From positions 34,273 to 98,272 of the forward strand of contig JAZKYO010000045.1 of assembly GCA_045612185.1 (NCBI GenBank): a stretch of 64,000 nt of DNA, written 5' to 3'. Below the pieces are notes generated by a model, which ran no database searches, had not been told where the DNA came from, and was given only the letters and a program-made list of their open reading frames with translations. The stretch's first letter is position 1, and every line of letters begins with the position of its first letter. Source of the stretch: RGIG8775 sp045612185. Lineage in GTDB: Bacteria; Bacillota; Clostridia; Oscillospirales; CAG-272. Made by a program: the position numbers and the translations under genes. This document shows, in pieces, positions 63,640 to 64,000 of this stretch.

Positions 63640-63829
63640 TATACAGGGGCTCCGACCCCTTTTAGCATTAAAGTTGCGAATTTTTTATTTTTGCGAATTT
63701 TCGAAACGGCGTCAAATGCGCCATGAAAAATTTTTCATCTTGGCGAGGATTTTTTCTGTTCTTAAAAAAGCCTCGGGGCATACTATCAGCCATTTTAACA
63801 ATTATACCATATTTTTATGAATTTTTCAA
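63640..63829 (-). promoter_or_regulatory. dnaA promoter and leader
   Basis: Minus-strand TTGAAA (63824-63829), 17-base spacer, TATAAT (63801-63806). The leader holds a perfect palindrome TGAAAAATTTTTCA (63724-63737) flanked by CGCCA and TGGCG, and a direct repeat TTGCGAATTTT at 63674-63684 and 63691-63701. A very AT-rich block follows at about 63800-63885. Only one poor match to the classical DnaA box was seen (near 63632). Confidence 0.65.
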
Positions 63830-63889
63830 GTCTTTTTATAAAATATTTAATATAATATAATAAATATAATATACCCCACTTTGAACAAG

Positions 63890-64000
63890 ACAAAAATTAA
63901 GAATCCGTAACGGTGAATTGTATCTTGTAGGGGAGTTGTTCGCACAGCAGCCACGAGGAGCCCCCACCGGCGAGGTGGCGCTAGTCAAGGGCGCGTAGCC
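63890..64000. other. Non-coding window end, partial repeat
   Basis: Contains CTTGTAGGGGAGTTG and GGCGAGGTGGCGCTAG, similar in style to the palindromic elements at 48276 and 62030. No gene is seen; the unit may continue beyond the window. Confidence 0.35.

Overview
The window looks like chromosomal DNA of an anaerobic, plant-glycan-fermenting Firmicute of class Clostridia, probably a gut lineage. The evidence is: Gram-positive lipoprotein and Sec signal peptides, strong AGGAGG-type ribosome sites, almost uniform TTGACA-17-TATAAT promoters, several AraC-family regulators with one IclR and one XRE, no SusC/SusD pairs, a glycyl radical enzyme, and short palindromic repeats of kinds common in Clostridia. 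Genus cannot be decided from the sequence alone. No rRNA, tRNA, CRISPR array, transposase or phage gene was found.

Layout. 1-700: remnants of a GH3 gene and of a DNRLRE-type glycosidase. 785-6872: an IclR regulator facing an operon of a GH113-like enzyme, mannonate dehydratase (uxuA) and a GH2 beta-mannosidase-like enzyme. 7263-12607: a DNRLRE remnant, a DNRLRE lipoprotein glycosidase, a GH32 fructosidase and a PfkB sugar kinase. 12608-17557: decayed DNA, then an amidohydrolase and a GH106-like enzyme. 17995-21750: SGNH esterase and AraC regulator facing an alpha/alpha-toroid protein. 21762-26710: a truncated GH5-like copy, then an operon of an unusual glycyl radical enzyme, an SMP-30-type lactonase, an EamA transporter and an SGNH esterase. 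26922-29676: a beta-propeller glycosidase and the intact GH5-like enzyme. 29990-36187: a 2065-residue secreted protein. 36401-48185: AraC regulators, GH78, a triple-DNRLRE lipoprotein glycosidase, SDR, alpha/beta hydrolase and GH28. 48768-56899: two more DNRLRE lipoprotein glycosidases, a second GH113-like enzyme and a URO-D-family protein. 57126-60718: an operon of an HTH-kinase fusion, murQ and a GH-A-type enzyme. 60821-61723: a small membrane protein and an XRE regulator facing each other. 62162-63607: dnaA.

How it fits together. Most genes serve extracellular attack on plant polysaccharides (mannan, fructan, rhamnose- and galacturonate-containing pectins) by lipoproteins and a large secreted protein, followed by cytoplasmic exo-glycosidases, esterases, a lactonase, kinases and dehydratases. 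Each small operon has its own nearby regulator. Truncated paralogues and an almost identical 117-bp repeat at two places show that the locus has been reshuffled by recombination.

Most novel candidates: (i) the glycyl radical enzyme with GCYEY and RVCGW motifs, co-transcribed with a lactonase and a transporter; (ii) the XRE-HTH/BadF-kinase fusion in one operon with murQ and an unassigned GH-A enzyme; (iii) the family of four DNRLRE lipoproteins sharing an unassigned TIM-barrel-like catalytic region; (iv) the XRE/membrane-protein pair with three regularly spaced operators; (v) a DnaA whose DNA-binding signature is altered.
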